This document shows, piece after piece, positions 14,484-22,578 of a stretch of 64,000 bases of DNA. The DNA lies in contig JADKHI010000006.1 of the NCBI GenBank assembly GCA_016721825.1, positions 682,001 through 746,000 of the forward strand, read 5' to 3'. Position 1 is the stretch's first letter; the number at the start of each line of letters is the position of its first letter. The position numbers were made by a program, and so were the translations under genes. Under the pieces are notes generated by a model. The model ran no database searches, had not been told where the DNA came from, and worked only from the letters and a program-made list of their open reading frames with translations. This DNA comes from Flavobacteriales bacterium. Lineage in GTDB: Bacteria; Bacteroidota; Bacteroidia; Flavobacteriales_F; PHOS-HE28.

Positions 14484-16178
14484 ATGTCCAAGAACATCTC
14501 CACCCTCTCCGGCCGCGAAGGCAAGGAGCTCGACGACCCGCTCTGGGAACGCCTTCAGCAAGCCGCCGCACGCACGGGCACCCCTTCGGACGCGCAGCTC
14601 ACCGAGATCGCCGACCACTACCTCATCGGCGAAGCCATCACCTACGGCACCAGCAGCTTCTATGACTTTCTGCGGAAAGAGAACGCCGGGAAGAAGGCCT
14701 ATGTCTGTAACGGCAGTGCCTGTTTGGTGGCCGGTACGCAGCAGCACGTGCACCACGAATTGGCGAAGCACTTCAAGTCCGAAGAGATCGGACACATGTG
14801 TTGCCTGGGCCGCTGCCATGAGAACAGTGCGTTCAATGTGGGCGGTCTGAACCACAGCGGAAAGAGCATCGATCGCATCGGAGAACTGGTGAAGGAGGAA
14901 GCGAAGAGCGACGCTTCGCAGGATCTGCTCGCGCACCCCGGCATGGACCACCACCATGTGGGCACCACCATGGCGGAACCGATCCTGACGGCCCCCATGC
15001 CTTCACTTGAGGCGTTCTATGGTCTGTGGGAACAAGTGCTGAAGAGCGACCCGGCGGACGTGTTGAACGAGATGAAGATCGCCACCATCCGAGGTCGCGG
15101 CGGAGCGGGTTTCCCCATGGGCCTGAAGTGGGAGTCGGCACGCAACACACCGGGCGCGCAGAAGTACATCGTATGCAACGCCGACGAGGGTGACCCTGCG
15201 GCCTACAGCGATCGCTACCTGCTGGAACAGCGCCCACACTTGGTGCTGCTCGGCATGATGATCGGTGGCTATGTGATCGGTGCCAACAGCGGGGTGCTTT
15301 ACATCCGCGCCGAGTATCCCGAAGCGGTCGAGGTGGTGAAGCAGGCCGTGGCGGAATTGGAGGCGAAAGGGTGGCTCGGTCACGACATCAAAGGCAGTGG
15401 CTTCAGTTTCCGCTTCCGAGTGATCAAGGCCGCTGGCGCATACGTCTGCGGTGAGGAGACCGCGCTGCTCAACAGCATTGAAGGCAAACGTGGGGAGGTG
15501 CGCACACGTCCACCCTACCCCACACAACAAGGCCTCTTCAACCGGCCCACCGTGGTGAACAACGTGGAGACGCTGGCCTGTGTGCCCTGGGTGGTCGCGC
15601 ATGGCGGTGCGGCCTTCGCGAAGCTGGGTACGGATAAGAGCAACGGCAGCAAGCTCGTGTGCCTCGACAGCGGTTTCAAGCGGCCGGGGTTGTATGAAGT
15701 GGAATGCGGCACACCCCTGTCCCGTGTGATCGACGAGCTCGGCCAAGGCTTCGCGCGACCTACCAAGGCGTTGCACATCGGAGGTCCCTTGGGCGGCATT
15801 GTGCCCATGCAGAAGATCAGCGAGCTGAGCATCGACTTCGAGAGCTTCCAGAAGGCCGGATTCTTGTTGGGTCATGCCAGCGTGCTGAGCATCCCCAGTG
15901 ACTTCCCCATGGCGAAGTACCTCGAGCACCTCTTCGAGTTCACCGCGGCGGAGAGCTGTGGCAAGTGCTTCCCCTGCCGCATTGGATCCACGCGTGGCAA
16001 GGAGCTGATCGAGGGTGCTTTGAAGCATGACAGGAAGATCGATCGCGCTTTGTTCAACGACCTGCTCGAGACCATGGAGATCGGTTCGCTCTGCGCGCTA
16101 GGCGGTGGGTTGCCGCTGGGCGTGAAGAACGCCCTGCAGTACTTCGGGGACGAATTGAACGTCCACTTCGTGCAGTAA
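14484..16178 (+). CDS. NAD-dependent formate dehydrogenase beta subunit (NuoE-NuoF fusion)
   Basis: 564 residues. The N-terminal ~150 residues form a NuoE-like thioredoxin-fold [2Fe-2S] domain with CNGSAC and CCLGRC supplying the four cysteines. The rest is NuoF-like: the NADH/FMN loop GRGGAGFPMGLKWES near residue 203, CNADEGDPAAYSDRYLLEQRP, AYVCGEETALLNSIEG, and the C-terminal [4Fe-4S] motif SCGKCFPCRIGSTRG followed by the fourth cysteine in SLCALGG. This combination occurs in FdsB-type formate dehydrogenases and in some NAD-reducing hydrogenases. The matching alpha subunit is encoded 21.6 kb downstream at 37782 and no hydrogenase is present, so formate dehydrogenase is favoured. A start 14 codons upstream is possible but overlaps the promoter-like element. 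Confidence 0.85.
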   Translation: MSKNISTLSGREGKELDDPLWERLQQAAARTGTPSDAQLTEIADHYLIGEAITYGTSSFYDFLRKENAGKKAYVCNGSACLVAGTQQHVHHELAKHFKSEEIGHMCCLGRCHENSAFNVGGLNHSGKSIDRIGELVKEEAKSDASQDLLAHPGMDHHHVGTTMAEPILTAPMPSLEAFYGLWEQVLKSDPADVLNEMKIATIRGRGGAGFPMGLKWESARNTPGAQKYIVCNADEGDPAAYSDRYLLEQRPHLVLLGMMIGGYVIGANSGVLYIRAEYPEAVEVVKQAVAELEAKGWLGHDIKGSGFSFRFRVIKAAGAYVCGEETALLNSIEGKRGEVRTRPPYPTQQGLFNRPTVVNNVETLACVPWVVAHGGAAFAKLGTDKSNGSKLVCLDSGFKRPGLYEVECGTPLSRVIDELGQGFARPTKALHIGGPLGGIVPMQKISELSIDFESFQKAGFLLGHASVLSIPSDFPMAKYLEHLFEFTAAESCGKCFPCRIGSTRGKELIEGALKHDRKIDRALFNDLLETMEIGSLCALGGGLPLGVKNALQYFGDELNVHFVQ

Positions 16179-16182
16179 GGGA

Positions 16183-16575
16183 ATGGGCCAGGAGCTCGCG
16201 CACATCGCGTTGGTCGTGGACGACTATGACCGTGCCATCGCATGGTATTCACAGAAGCTTGGCTTCGACCTCGTGGAGGATACCTCACTGAGCCCCGAAA
16301 AGCGGTGGGTGCTGATGGCTCCCAAGGGTTCCTCCGGTTGTCGGCTTTTGCTTGCACGCGCCGCATCACCTGACCAGCTCGCAGCCATCGGCGACCAAAG
16401 CGGCGGTCGTGTCTTCCTCTTCCTCCATACGGATGATCACGAGGGTGACGTTGCACGGATGAAGGGAAATGGGGTGGAATTCGCACGCGAGCCGGAAGTC
16501 CAGCCATGGGGAATAGTAGCCGTGTTCAAGGACCTCTATGGCAATCTGTGGGACCTGATCCAACCGAACCGCTAG
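16183..16575 (+). CDS. VOC family (glyoxalase/bleomycin resistance-like) protein
   Basis: 130 residues in the usual double beta-alpha-beta-beta-beta arrangement: ELAHIALVVDDYDRAIAWYSQKLGFDLVED in the first half and GRVFLFLHTDDHEGDVARMKGNGVEFAREP in the second, ending with VAVFKDLYGNLWDLIQ. The metal-ligand positions (His near the start of strand 1, a His-containing second half and no clear terminal Glu) are only partly conserved, so the enzymatic class is open. It follows the formate dehydrogenase beta gene by four bases and is probably cotranscribed. After it, 16576-16721 contains only an 8-bp inverted repeat (16596-16603 with 16646-16653). Confidence 0.82.
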   Translation: MGQELAHIALVVDDYDRAIAWYSQKLGFDLVEDTSLSPEKRWVLMAPKGSSGCRLLLARAASPDQLAAIGDQSGGRVFLFLHTDDHEGDVARMKGNGVEFAREPEVQPWGIVAVFKDLYGNLWDLIQPNR

Positions 16576-16688
16576 TGGGCGGAACAAACGCAACTCCCTG
16601 TGTCGACCTGGCCGAAGCCCCCGTCTGGAGACCAAGGATGACCGCACACAGGGCAGCTCACCATACAAGAAGGGTGGCGCAGGATGTC

Positions 16689-16696
16689 TAATTTCC
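16689..16696 (+). promoter_or_regulatory. Candidate -7 element of the diheme lipoprotein gene
   Basis: TAATTTCC precedes the ATG at 16722 by 25 bases, in the position and form of the other promoter octamers of the window. Confidence 0.35.
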
Positions 16697-16721
16697 CCTC
16701 GATCCCCGCGGATCACACGAA

Positions 16722-17810
16722 ATGAAGAAGGCCATTCTCGCACTGATCCTTGTCCTGGTCGCGCTGATCGGCTGTCGCAGGGATGTGCTGGAGGAGCTGA
16801 AACCGGACACCGGAAGCACACGTGATGTGGTGTTCGACCTGGACTCGGTCCCTTACGCCACGCTTTCGCACTACCAGTTCTTCCAAGGCACCATGGCCAA
16901 CCTGGTGCCATCGGAAGGTGTGCTGCCCTACGAGCCGATCACACCGCTGTTCAGCGACTATGCGCACAAGAAGCGCTTTGTGTGGATGCCGCCCGGGACC
17001 CACGCCACCTATGCCAGCGACAGCACCGTGCTGGAATTCCCTGAAGGAGCGGTACTGATCAAGAACTTCTACTACGACCACGTGCAGCCCGCCAACACGC
17101 GGCAGCTGATGGAGACGCGGATGTTGATCCGCAAGAACGGTGTCTGGGTCTTCGCCGACTACATCTGGAACGCGGAGCAGACCGAGGCCACCTACAGCCT
17201 GAGCGGTTCCACAGTGCCAGTGATCTTCGCCACCGAACAGGACGAGTTCCGCTGTGTCACCTACCGCATCCCGACACAGTCCGAATGCCACACCTGCCAT
17301 AAGCTCTATGATGTGGACATTCCCATCGGGCCGAAACCGCAGAGCCTGAACTCCGTGATCCAGTATGCGGACGGGCCGATGAACCAGCTGGCCAAGTGGG
17401 AGTCCGTCGGCTACCTGGCACCGGGCTATCCGCTCAACATCAACACGGTGGTGGACTGGACCGACGACACGCAGGACCTGGAGCAGCGTGTACGCGCTTA
17501 CCTCGACATGAACTGCGCGCATTGCCATGCCACCGGCCGCCATTGCGACTACCGGCCCATGCGCTTCGCCTGGAACGAGACCACCGATCCAGTGAACCTC
17601 GGTGCATGCATGGCGCCCGAGGACCCGATCGATCCTTCACAGACGCACATCGTGGCCGCGGGCAACGCCGGACGCTCGATGATGGTCTACCGCATGAACT
17701 CCGTGGATGAGGCAGTGCGCATGCCGCTCATGGGTCGCACCGTCGTTCACGACGAAGCCGTCGAGCTTATCAGTACCTGGATCAACTCCCTGAACCCTCC
17801 CTGTCCTTAA
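16722..17810 (+). CDS. Diheme cytochrome c lipoprotein (SO2930/HNE_0200-like)
   Basis: 362 residues. The N-terminus MKKAILALILVLVALIGC ends in a lipobox cysteine at residue 18, so the protein should be a membrane-anchored lipoprotein. Two heme motifs are present: CHTCH at about residue 190 and CAHCH at about residue 267, the second in the DMNCAHCHATG context common in this family. The central part (FSDYAHKKRFVWMPPG, FPEGAVLIKNFYYD) matches the general pattern of SO2930-type diheme proteins. The redox partner is unknown. It immediately precedes a secreted FG-GAP/UnbV protein 19 bases downstream, probably in the same transcript. Confidence 0.75.
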   Translation: MKKAILALILVLVALIGCRRDVLEELKPDTGSTRDVVFDLDSVPYATLSHYQFFQGTMANLVPSEGVLPYEPITPLFSDYAHKKRFVWMPPGTHATYASDSTVLEFPEGAVLIKNFYYDHVQPANTRQLMETRMLIRKNGVWVFADYIWNAEQTEATYSLSGSTVPVIFATEQDEFRCVTYRIPTQSECHTCHKLYDVDIPIGPKPQSLNSVIQYADGPMNQLAKWESVGYLAPGYPLNINTVVDWTDDTQDLEQRVRAYLDMNCAHCHATGRHCDYRPMRFAWNETTDPVNLGACMAPEDPIDPSQTHIVAAGNAGRSMMVYRMNSVDEAVRMPLMGRTVVHDEAVELISTWINSLNPPCP

Positions 17811-17829
17811 ACCTCCGGAACCACCGACC

Positions 17830-19842
17830 ATGAAACGAGCACTACTTCTTTCCGCCTTGGGCCTTTGCACCTGGCAGGTGCAGGCGCAGGACCAATGTGC
17901 AACGGCGTTACCCATCACCTTGGGCACCTACACAGTAGCCGCTGTCAATGGGACGGAGATCCCCTCACCCATCTGCGCGCCCAACGGCCTGGGCAACACC
18001 ACGGCTTCGGAGTGGTACAGCTTCACGGCCACGGTGGACACCTCGATCACCGTGACCACGGACCTGGCGGTGAACGCCGGGAAGGACACGCGTGTTCACG
18101 TGTACACCGGCAACTGCGGTACCCTCAACTGCCTGGCCGGCGATGACGACTCAGGCACGGGCTACCTCTCCGTATGCACCTTCAACGTAACGCAGGGCAC
18201 CACGTACACCCTCGCTTTCGATAACCGCTGGAGCGCGAACGGCTTCGACTTCCGGCTGCTGGAAACATTGCCACCACCGCCACCACCAGCGGGTTTCACG
18301 GCCACCGGCATCACGGGTGTGGGGGGCTATGCCTATTGTGTGGTGGACATGAACGCCGATGGGCTGGATGACGCGGTGGATGTGTCGTCCACCAACATCC
18401 ACATCAACTACCAATTGTCCGGCGGTGGCTTTCAAGAGGTGAACCTGCCTACGAGCGGCGCGGACTATGAACCCTCTTGGAGCATGTGCGCCGGCGACCT
18501 CGATGGCAACGGCTACAACGACCTGGTGTACGCCGGCAGCGGCATCACGCTGATGCTCGCCAACAGCGATGCCACTGCCTACAGTGAGACCTCCTTCCCA
18601 CAGTACATCTTCTGCCAGCGCTCCAACACTGTCGACCTCAACAACGATGGTCACCTCGATGTGTTCAGCTGCCACGATGTGGAACCCAACGTGTACTTCC
18701 TGAACGATGGTTCCAACAACTTCACCTACTACCAGGGCGGTCTCGGTGACACGCCGGATGGCGGCAACTACGGTTCCATCTTCCTGGACTACGACAACGA
18801 CCACGATGTGGACATGTTCATTGCGAAGTGCCGTGGTGCGAACTCGCTGGCCGCGGTGGACCAGATGCACAGGAACAACGGCGATGGCACCTTCACCGAA
18901 GTGGCCGCAAGTTTGAACCTGGCCGAAACCCCTGGGGCATTCCCCTACCACCAGAGCTGGTCCAGCGCTTGGGGTGACTACGACAACGATGGCGACATGG
19001 ACGTGCTGATCGGTGCAAGCTCCTTCACCGGCGGTGGGCACAAGCTCCTGCGCAACGACGACAGCACCTTCACCAACGTATCCGTGGGTTCGGGTTACGA
19101 GCTGTTCACCGGCACGAGCATCGAGTTCGTCACCCACGACTTCAACAACGATGGCTACCTGGATGTGCTCGGTGGTGGTGCGCTGATGTTGAACAACGGC
19201 AACATGACCTTCACGCAGACCACCGTGTCCCCTTCCAACGGTCCGATCGGCGACCTGAACAACGACGGCTTCCTGGATGTGCAGAACGGCAGCACGGTCT
19301 GGATGAACGAAGGCAACGACAACAACCATCTCACGATCCGCACCGTGGGTACGGTAAGCAACGTGAACGGCATCGGTGCGCGCGTGGAGATCACCAGTGC
19401 ACTGGGCACGCAGATCCGCGATGTGCGCAGTGGCGATGGCTTCCGCTACATGAGCAGCCTGAACACGCACTTCGGCCTCGGCGAGGATACGGTGGTCACG
19501 CAGGTCACCGTGTATTGGCCCTCGGGTCTGGTGAGCACGGTGCTAACCCCTTCCGTCAATAGCACCATCACCATCGTGGAGGACATGAGCACCTCGGTGC
19601 AGGAACTTACGGACAACACGCTCCTGCTGTTCCCGAACCCCGCAGTGGAGGTGCTCCGCATCCGCAGCACGGATGACGTGAACAACCGCATGGCCATCGT
19701 GAACGACGTGACCGGCAAGGAAGTGATCCGCACCACCGTACGCAATGGCGCCATTGATGTGAGCGACCTGAAGAGCGGCATGTACGTGTTGCACATCACG
19801 GGCAACGGCACATCCGTGCAAGCCAAGTTCCTGAAGGACTGA
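17830..19842 (+). CDS. FG-GAP/VCBS repeat protein with ASPIC/UnbV and T9SS domains
   Basis: 670 residues: a signal peptide (MKRALLLSALGLCTWQVQA-Q), an N-terminal beta-sandwich domain (about residues 20-145), a proline-rich linker, then FG-GAP repeats with calcium-loop patterns such as DMNADGLDDAVDV, DLNNDGHLDVFS, YDNDGDMDVLIG and DFNNDGYLDVLGG. An ASPIC/UnbV segment (ARVEITSALGTQIRDVRSGDGFRYMSS and VTVYWPSG) follows, and the last ~75 residues form a type A T9SS sorting domain (LLFPNPAVEVLRI to VQAKFLKD). The protein should be displayed on or released from the cell surface. Function is probably adhesion or binding. The gene is followed by a clear terminator at 19861. Confidence 0.88.
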   Translation: MKRALLLSALGLCTWQVQAQDQCATALPITLGTYTVAAVNGTEIPSPICAPNGLGNTTASEWYSFTATVDTSITVTTDLAVNAGKDTRVHVYTGNCGTLNCLAGDDDSGTGYLSVCTFNVTQGTTYTLAFDNRWSANGFDFRLLETLPPPPPPAGFTATGITGVGGYAYCVVDMNADGLDDAVDVSSTNIHINYQLSGGGFQEVNLPTSGADYEPSWSMCAGDLDGNGYNDLVYAGSGITLMLANSDATAYSETSFPQYIFCQRSNTVDLNNDGHLDVFSCHDVEPNVYFLNDGSNNFTYYQGGLGDTPDGGNYGSIFLDYDNDHDVDMFIAKCRGANSLAAVDQMHRNNGDGTFTEVAASLNLAETPGAFPYHQSWSSAWGDYDNDGDMDVLIGASSFTGGGHKLLRNDDSTFTNVSVGSGYELFTGTSIEFVTHDFNNDGYLDVLGGGALMLNNGNMTFTQTTVSPSNGPIGDLNNDGFLDVQNGSTVWMNEGNDNNHLTIRTVGTVSNVNGIGARVEITSALGTQIRDVRSGDGFRYMSSLNTHFGLGEDTVVTQVTVYWPSGLVSTVLTPSVNSTITIVEDMSTSVQELTDNTLLLFPNPAVEVLRIRSTDDVNNRMAIVNDVTGKEVIRTTVRNGAIDVSDLKSGMYVLHITGNGTSVQAKFLKD

Positions 19843-19860
19843 TCGCACTCCGCTTTGCTG

Positions 19861-19890
19861 AAGGCCCGGCGTCGCAAGATGCCGGGCCTT
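19861..19890 (+). terminator. Terminator of the FG-GAP/UnbV gene
   Basis: AAGGCCCGGC at 19861-19870 pairs perfectly with GCCGGGCCTT at 19881-19890 around a 10-base loop, followed by CTTCGTT. It lies 18 bases after the stop codon at 19842. Confidence 0.75.
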
Positions 19891-20013
19891 CTTCGTTAGG
19901 CTTCAACTTATCCGAGTGCCTGGTTGCCCGATCCACCGTTCGGTGTTGCATGTTGATGGATCCGACCTTGCATGTGCATGTGAAAGCACGGAAAGCACTT
20001 CCATCGTTCCCTC

Positions 20014-20086
20014 ATGATGCGCTCACCAACGATCATCGATACGCTCATGCATGCAACGCCCCCGCGCTGATCACAACACGGGGGCG
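20014..20086 (+). other. Short leader-like frame overlapping a GC hairpin
   Basis: In the 342-base gap between 19843 and 20184, an 18-codon frame (20014-20070, MMRSPTIIDTLMHATPPR) runs into a perfect 8-bp hairpin (20057-20064 with 20079-20086). The look is that of an attenuator or the 3' end of a small RNA, but no plus-strand gene follows, so a small RNA end or chance are both possible. The rest of the gap shows no coding signal. Confidence 0.2.
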
Positions 20087-20140
20087 CTCGCTGTTCGATC
20101 CGCTCTTCGCACACGCGTGAACGGGCCGGATGGAAAAAGC

Positions 20141-20165
20141 GAAGGGCCCGATGAACGGGCCCTTC
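20141..20165 (-). terminator. Terminator of the Lys/Ala-rich gene
   Basis: GAAGGGCCCG (20141-20150) and CGGGCCCTTC (20156-20165) form a perfect 10-bp stem with a 5-base loop. Read on the minus strand it is followed by GCTTTTTCC, a U-run, 20 bases after the stop codon of the gene at 20185-20340. Confidence 0.8.
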
Positions 20166-20184
20166 AAGCGTAACAAGAACGCTA

Positions 20185-20340
20185 TTACTTCTTCTTCGCA
20201 GCCTTCTTGGCGGTCTTCTTGGCGGCCTTCTTGGCGGTCGCCTTCTTAGCAGGGGCAGCCTTCTTAGCAGCCTTCTTTGCAGTTGCCTTCTTCGCGGGGG
20301 CAGCCTTCTTGGCGGCCTTCTTCGCAGCTTTCTTTGCCAT
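20185..20340 (-). CDS. Lys/Ala-rich histone H1-like protein
   Basis: A 51-residue protein made of KKAA/PAKKATAKKAAKK units, more than half lysine and nearly all the rest alanine, with two PAKKATAKKAAKKA-type repeats and a KKK end. This is the composition of the histone H1-like or AlgP-like C-terminal tails found in several bacteria; it should bind DNA or RNA through charge. An upstream in-frame ATG at 20400 exists, but a promoter octamer (TACGTTTG on the minus strand, 20366-20359) lies between, so 20340 is the start. The codon usage is repetitive (AAG, GCC, GCA), which makes the antisense strand open as well. Confidence 0.75.
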   Translation of the reverse strand: MAKKAAKKAAKKAAPAKKATAKKAAKKAAPAKKATAKKAAKKTAKKAAKKK

Positions 20341-20358
20341 TTGTTCTGGAGGTTTGAA

Positions 20359-20366
20359 CAAACGTA
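20359..20366 (-). promoter_or_regulatory. Promoter -7 element of the Lys/Ala-rich gene
   Basis: On the minus strand TACGTTTG, an exact match to the Bacteroidota TAnnTTTG element, ends 18 bases before the ATG at 20340. Confidence 0.6.
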
Positions 20367-20406
20367 TCCCGATCGTGGCTATATCACGCGAAGGGGTCAT
20401 GGAGAT

Positions 20407-20663
20407 CTTTTAACGACCCGTTGTTAAAAAGCATGACATCGTGTTCATGATCGATCCTTCGATCATCGATCAACGACATGCGCATCATGATCGCGCGTCA
20501 TCATCAACACACCTGTTGCGCTTGCATCGAACACATGTTCACGCATGCACACGCTGACCGATGAAGGCACTGCTCCGAACGGATGCGTTCACAATGCGCG
20601 GCAACACTTCCCTTGTTCGAAGCACCAGCATCACATGTATCGCTCGACGTTGCTCGATGGTGT
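20407..20663. other. Non-coding stretch rich in GATC/CATG/ATCAT words
   Basis: No coding signal is seen between 20341 and 20663. It begins with an inverted repeat TTTTAAC (20408-20414) with GTTAAAA (20423-20429), then TGATCGAT (20448-20455) with ATCGATCA (20465-20472), and continues with repeated CATG, GATC and ATCATC words. It is the upstream region of the histone-like gene and the downstream region of the 20664 gene on the minus strand. Confidence 0.35.
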
Positions 20664-21188
20664 TCAACGCACCGGACGCTTCTCATCATCACCCGGCAAG
20701 CGCAGCGTTCGGAACGCATAGGTGAGACTGACCATGTGCGTGTTGATCCCAGGCAACCGTTCGGATGAGAGCCCGATGTTGTAGGCATAGGTCACCTTGA
20801 ACTTGAAGAGGCCGATGCCCATCTCGGGTCGGATCACTGTACACCGGTCCTTGCCCTCGATGTATTGAATGAGCTGCATGCCCATGGCGAAGCCACCGTC
20901 CACATACGCGCCCACCTTGATGCCCACCAGCTCCGGCCGATCGACCCGAAGCTCCGCACCCAGGTAGTAGGCAATATCATAGAGGTGATGGTTCGAACCG
21001 TACTGGTTCCGTCCCAAACCGATCTCGGCGAAGCCATGGCGCCCTTGCTGATAGCCGACGAGCAGGGTGAGTTCGTCATGATGGGTCATGCGCGGTGGTG
21101 TCCAGCTGCTGTCCCCCACCTGCGCACTGGTGCCGTTGCCTGCCAGCACCCAGCACAGGACCAGAAGGATCCGACTCATGCGGACCAT
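20664..21188 (-). CDS. Secreted beta-barrel-like hypothetical protein
   Basis: 174 residues with a signal peptide (MVRMSRILLVLCWVLAGNGTSA-Q; the methionine at residue 4 is an alternative start). The mature part has alternating hydrophobic/polar strands: ELTLLVGYQQGRHGFAEIGLGR, YYLGAELRV, GIKVGAYVDGGFAMGMQL, GLFKFKVTYAYNIGL and HMVSLTYAFRTL, consistent with a small outer-membrane beta-barrel of about eight strands. No specific family is identified. A promoter-like TACCTTGC lies 37 bases upstream on the minus strand. Confidence 0.6.
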   Translation of the reverse strand: MVRMSRILLVLCWVLAGNGTSAQVGDSSWTPPRMTHHDELTLLVGYQQGRHGFAEIGLGRNQYGSNHHLYDIAYYLGAELRVDRPELVGIKVGAYVDGGFAMGMQLIQYIEGKDRCTVIRPEMGIGLFKFKVTYAYNIGLSSERLPGINTHMVSLTYAFRTLRLPGDDEKRPVR

Positions 21189-21224
21189 GTAACGGGATCA
21201 TGAGAGAGTATCCTCCGCATGCTG

Positions 21225-21232
21225 GCAAGGTA
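21225..21232 (-). promoter_or_regulatory. Candidate -7 element of the 20664-21188 gene
   Basis: TACCTTGC on the minus strand, 36 bases upstream of the ATG at 21188, identical to the octamers at 8957 and close to several others. Confidence 0.45.
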
Positions 21233-21244
21233 GCCGGTGCGACA

Positions 21245-21535
21245 TCAGCCCATCGGTTCCGGAATGGTGATCACCCGCTGCACCGGAAGATCCTTGAGCG
21301 GCTCCGTTGCTATCGGCACCACCGTGAACGCATGCACGACACGGGTGAAGCCGGGGGCCTGCTTCTCGAGCCTGAGATCGTCGTTACGCTCAATGATGTT
21401 CACGCGCGGGCCGTGGTCCATGAAGCCGTCGCTGCGGAAGAGGCGGGAGATGCTCTCGCCCAAGATCTCGCTGGCCAGGCGGTCCACCGAGAAAGCTGTG
21501 CTCACCGGCGCACTCTTGTACTTCACAAGTGTCAT
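21245..21535 (-). pseudogene. Hsp20-like gene with the alpha-crystallin core deleted
   Basis: A 96-residue frame. It starts MTLVKYKSAPVSTAFSVDRL and reaches GPRVNIIERNDDLRLEKQAPGF, which is the N-terminal arm and first strands of a Bacteroidota Hsp20 (compare the family pattern MTLVK...PAVNIxExxDxFxLExAAPGF). It then jumps to a tail ending EPLKDLPVQRVITIPEPMG, similar to the short C-terminal extension after the core. About 60-70 residues of the alpha-crystallin domain are missing. The frame is still open, so an in-frame deletion or a shortened functional protein are both possible. The Hsp20 assignment rests on my recognition of the pattern. Bases 21536-21705 downstream of the next gene show nothing. 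Confidence 0.5.
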
Positions 21536-21705
21536 TGGTGTTGGTTCTACCCCGGCCACGTGGTCGGGGGCTATCAACCGTTCTCAACACGGTACCACTG
21601 TCCGGGCACTGGCAACTTGTTCTGCTCGTTGAACAACTTTTGAAACCGTTGGGGCATGGCGCCGTCGATCTTGTGCCGTCGACGAAAAACTGACAGGCAG
21701 CAGCC

Positions 21706-22578
21706 TTACGGATTGCAGTTCCCGCAATGCTGCGGCTCTTCGAACCGCTTGCCATCCGGGCGCGATCTTGTTTCCGCATGAGCACACGCCCAGCATGTAT
21801 GCAGGTACGCCCGCGTGCTTGCCGTCGGCCAACCACAAAGTTCGCACGGTAGTCCAGCCAAGGGGTGGGTGATCCGGAACCAACACTCCTGGCAAACGGG
21901 ACAAGTCGTAGTCAACTCGTCAGCGAAGCGCACCGCCGTATCAGCGATCACCCGCATACGCGTCGGATTCGCCATGGCCCGCATATCCGTCTCAACCCAA
22001 CACGAACCGCGATGTTCCAGCAGTCCCTCAACAGCATTGCGGAATGCGTCTTTGTCCTGGAGGCCCTTGAACTGTGTATCCCCTTGCTTCCACTTCTCCA
22101 GGGGTCGCACGACCAGATGATGCGATGGGAACTTCATCCGCTGGGCGAACGCATTCGCCTGCGTCCAATCGGTGCATGCCTCACCATCGAAGACCGTCTC
22201 CAACGAGACATGCCGATGATGGAAGGTACGGCCGTCCAGCGCGTCGAACAGTACAAGGAACTCCTCATCGCAGGATAAGAATGGTGCCGGTGGATAGGGC
22301 CCGAAGGAGCCTTCGCTGGCGATCACCAGATCGAAGCCGCTCACCTCCGCACCATGCCGGGCTTTGGCTTCGCACGCTGCCAGCGGGTCGAGGGTACGCT
22401 GTACTTCGCCGCTGAAGGCGCCGAACCGATCAGTGTCCATGTCGGCGATGGCTGAATAACCGCTCAGGCCGAGTGCCTGCTTGAGCAACGGCCCTATCAC
22501 CTGTTCCTTGGCGTGGCTGGTCGCCACTCCGAGCTTGCGGCCCGCGAACCGCTCGAGGCCCGAACTGATCGCGTTCAT
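21706..22578 (-). CDS. DUF6671 family protein with C-terminal zinc ribbon
   Basis: 290 residues. The core GRKLGVATSHAKEQVIGPLL, DTDRFGAFSGEVQR, VIASEGSFGPYPPAPFLSCDEE, FPSHHLVVRP and ETDMRAMANPTRMRVI carries the conserved blocks of the uncharacterised DUF6671 family. The last ~75 residues contain four CxxC-type pairs (CPVCQEC, CELCGW, CWACAH, CGNC) that should bind zinc. The start at 22578 is chosen because it overlaps the TetR stop as ATGA; an ATG eight codons upstream would overlap by 28 bases. The pairing with a TetR regulator in one operon suggests regulation by it. Confidence 0.75.
   Translation of the reverse strand: MNAISSGLERFAGRKLGVATSHAKEQVIGPLLKQALGLSGYSAIADMDTDRFGAFSGEVQRTLDPLAACEAKARHGAEVSGFDLVIASEGSFGPYPPAPFLSCDEEFLVLFDALDGRTFHHRHVSLETVFDGEACTDWTQANAFAQRMKFPSHHLVVRPLEKWKQGDTQFKGLQDKDAFRNAVEGLLEHRGSCWVETDMRAMANPTRMRVIADTAVRFADELTTTCPVCQECWFRITHPLAGLPCELCGWPTASTRAYLHTCWACAHAETRSRPDGKRFEEPQHCGNCNP

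Noticed and set aside
18151..19470. 439-codon open frame antisense to the FG-GAP/UnbV gene
   Set aside because: Val/His-rich shadow of aspartate/asparagine-rich repeats.
19908..20114. 68-codon minus-strand frame in the gap
   Set aside because: Cys/Met/His-rich random-looking composition overlapping hairpins; no promoter octamer.
20207..20413. Phe/Ala-rich open frame antisense to the Lys/Ala-rich gene
   Set aside because: Complement of AAG/GCC repeats; looks like a membrane protein only because lysine codons read as phenylalanine/leucine.
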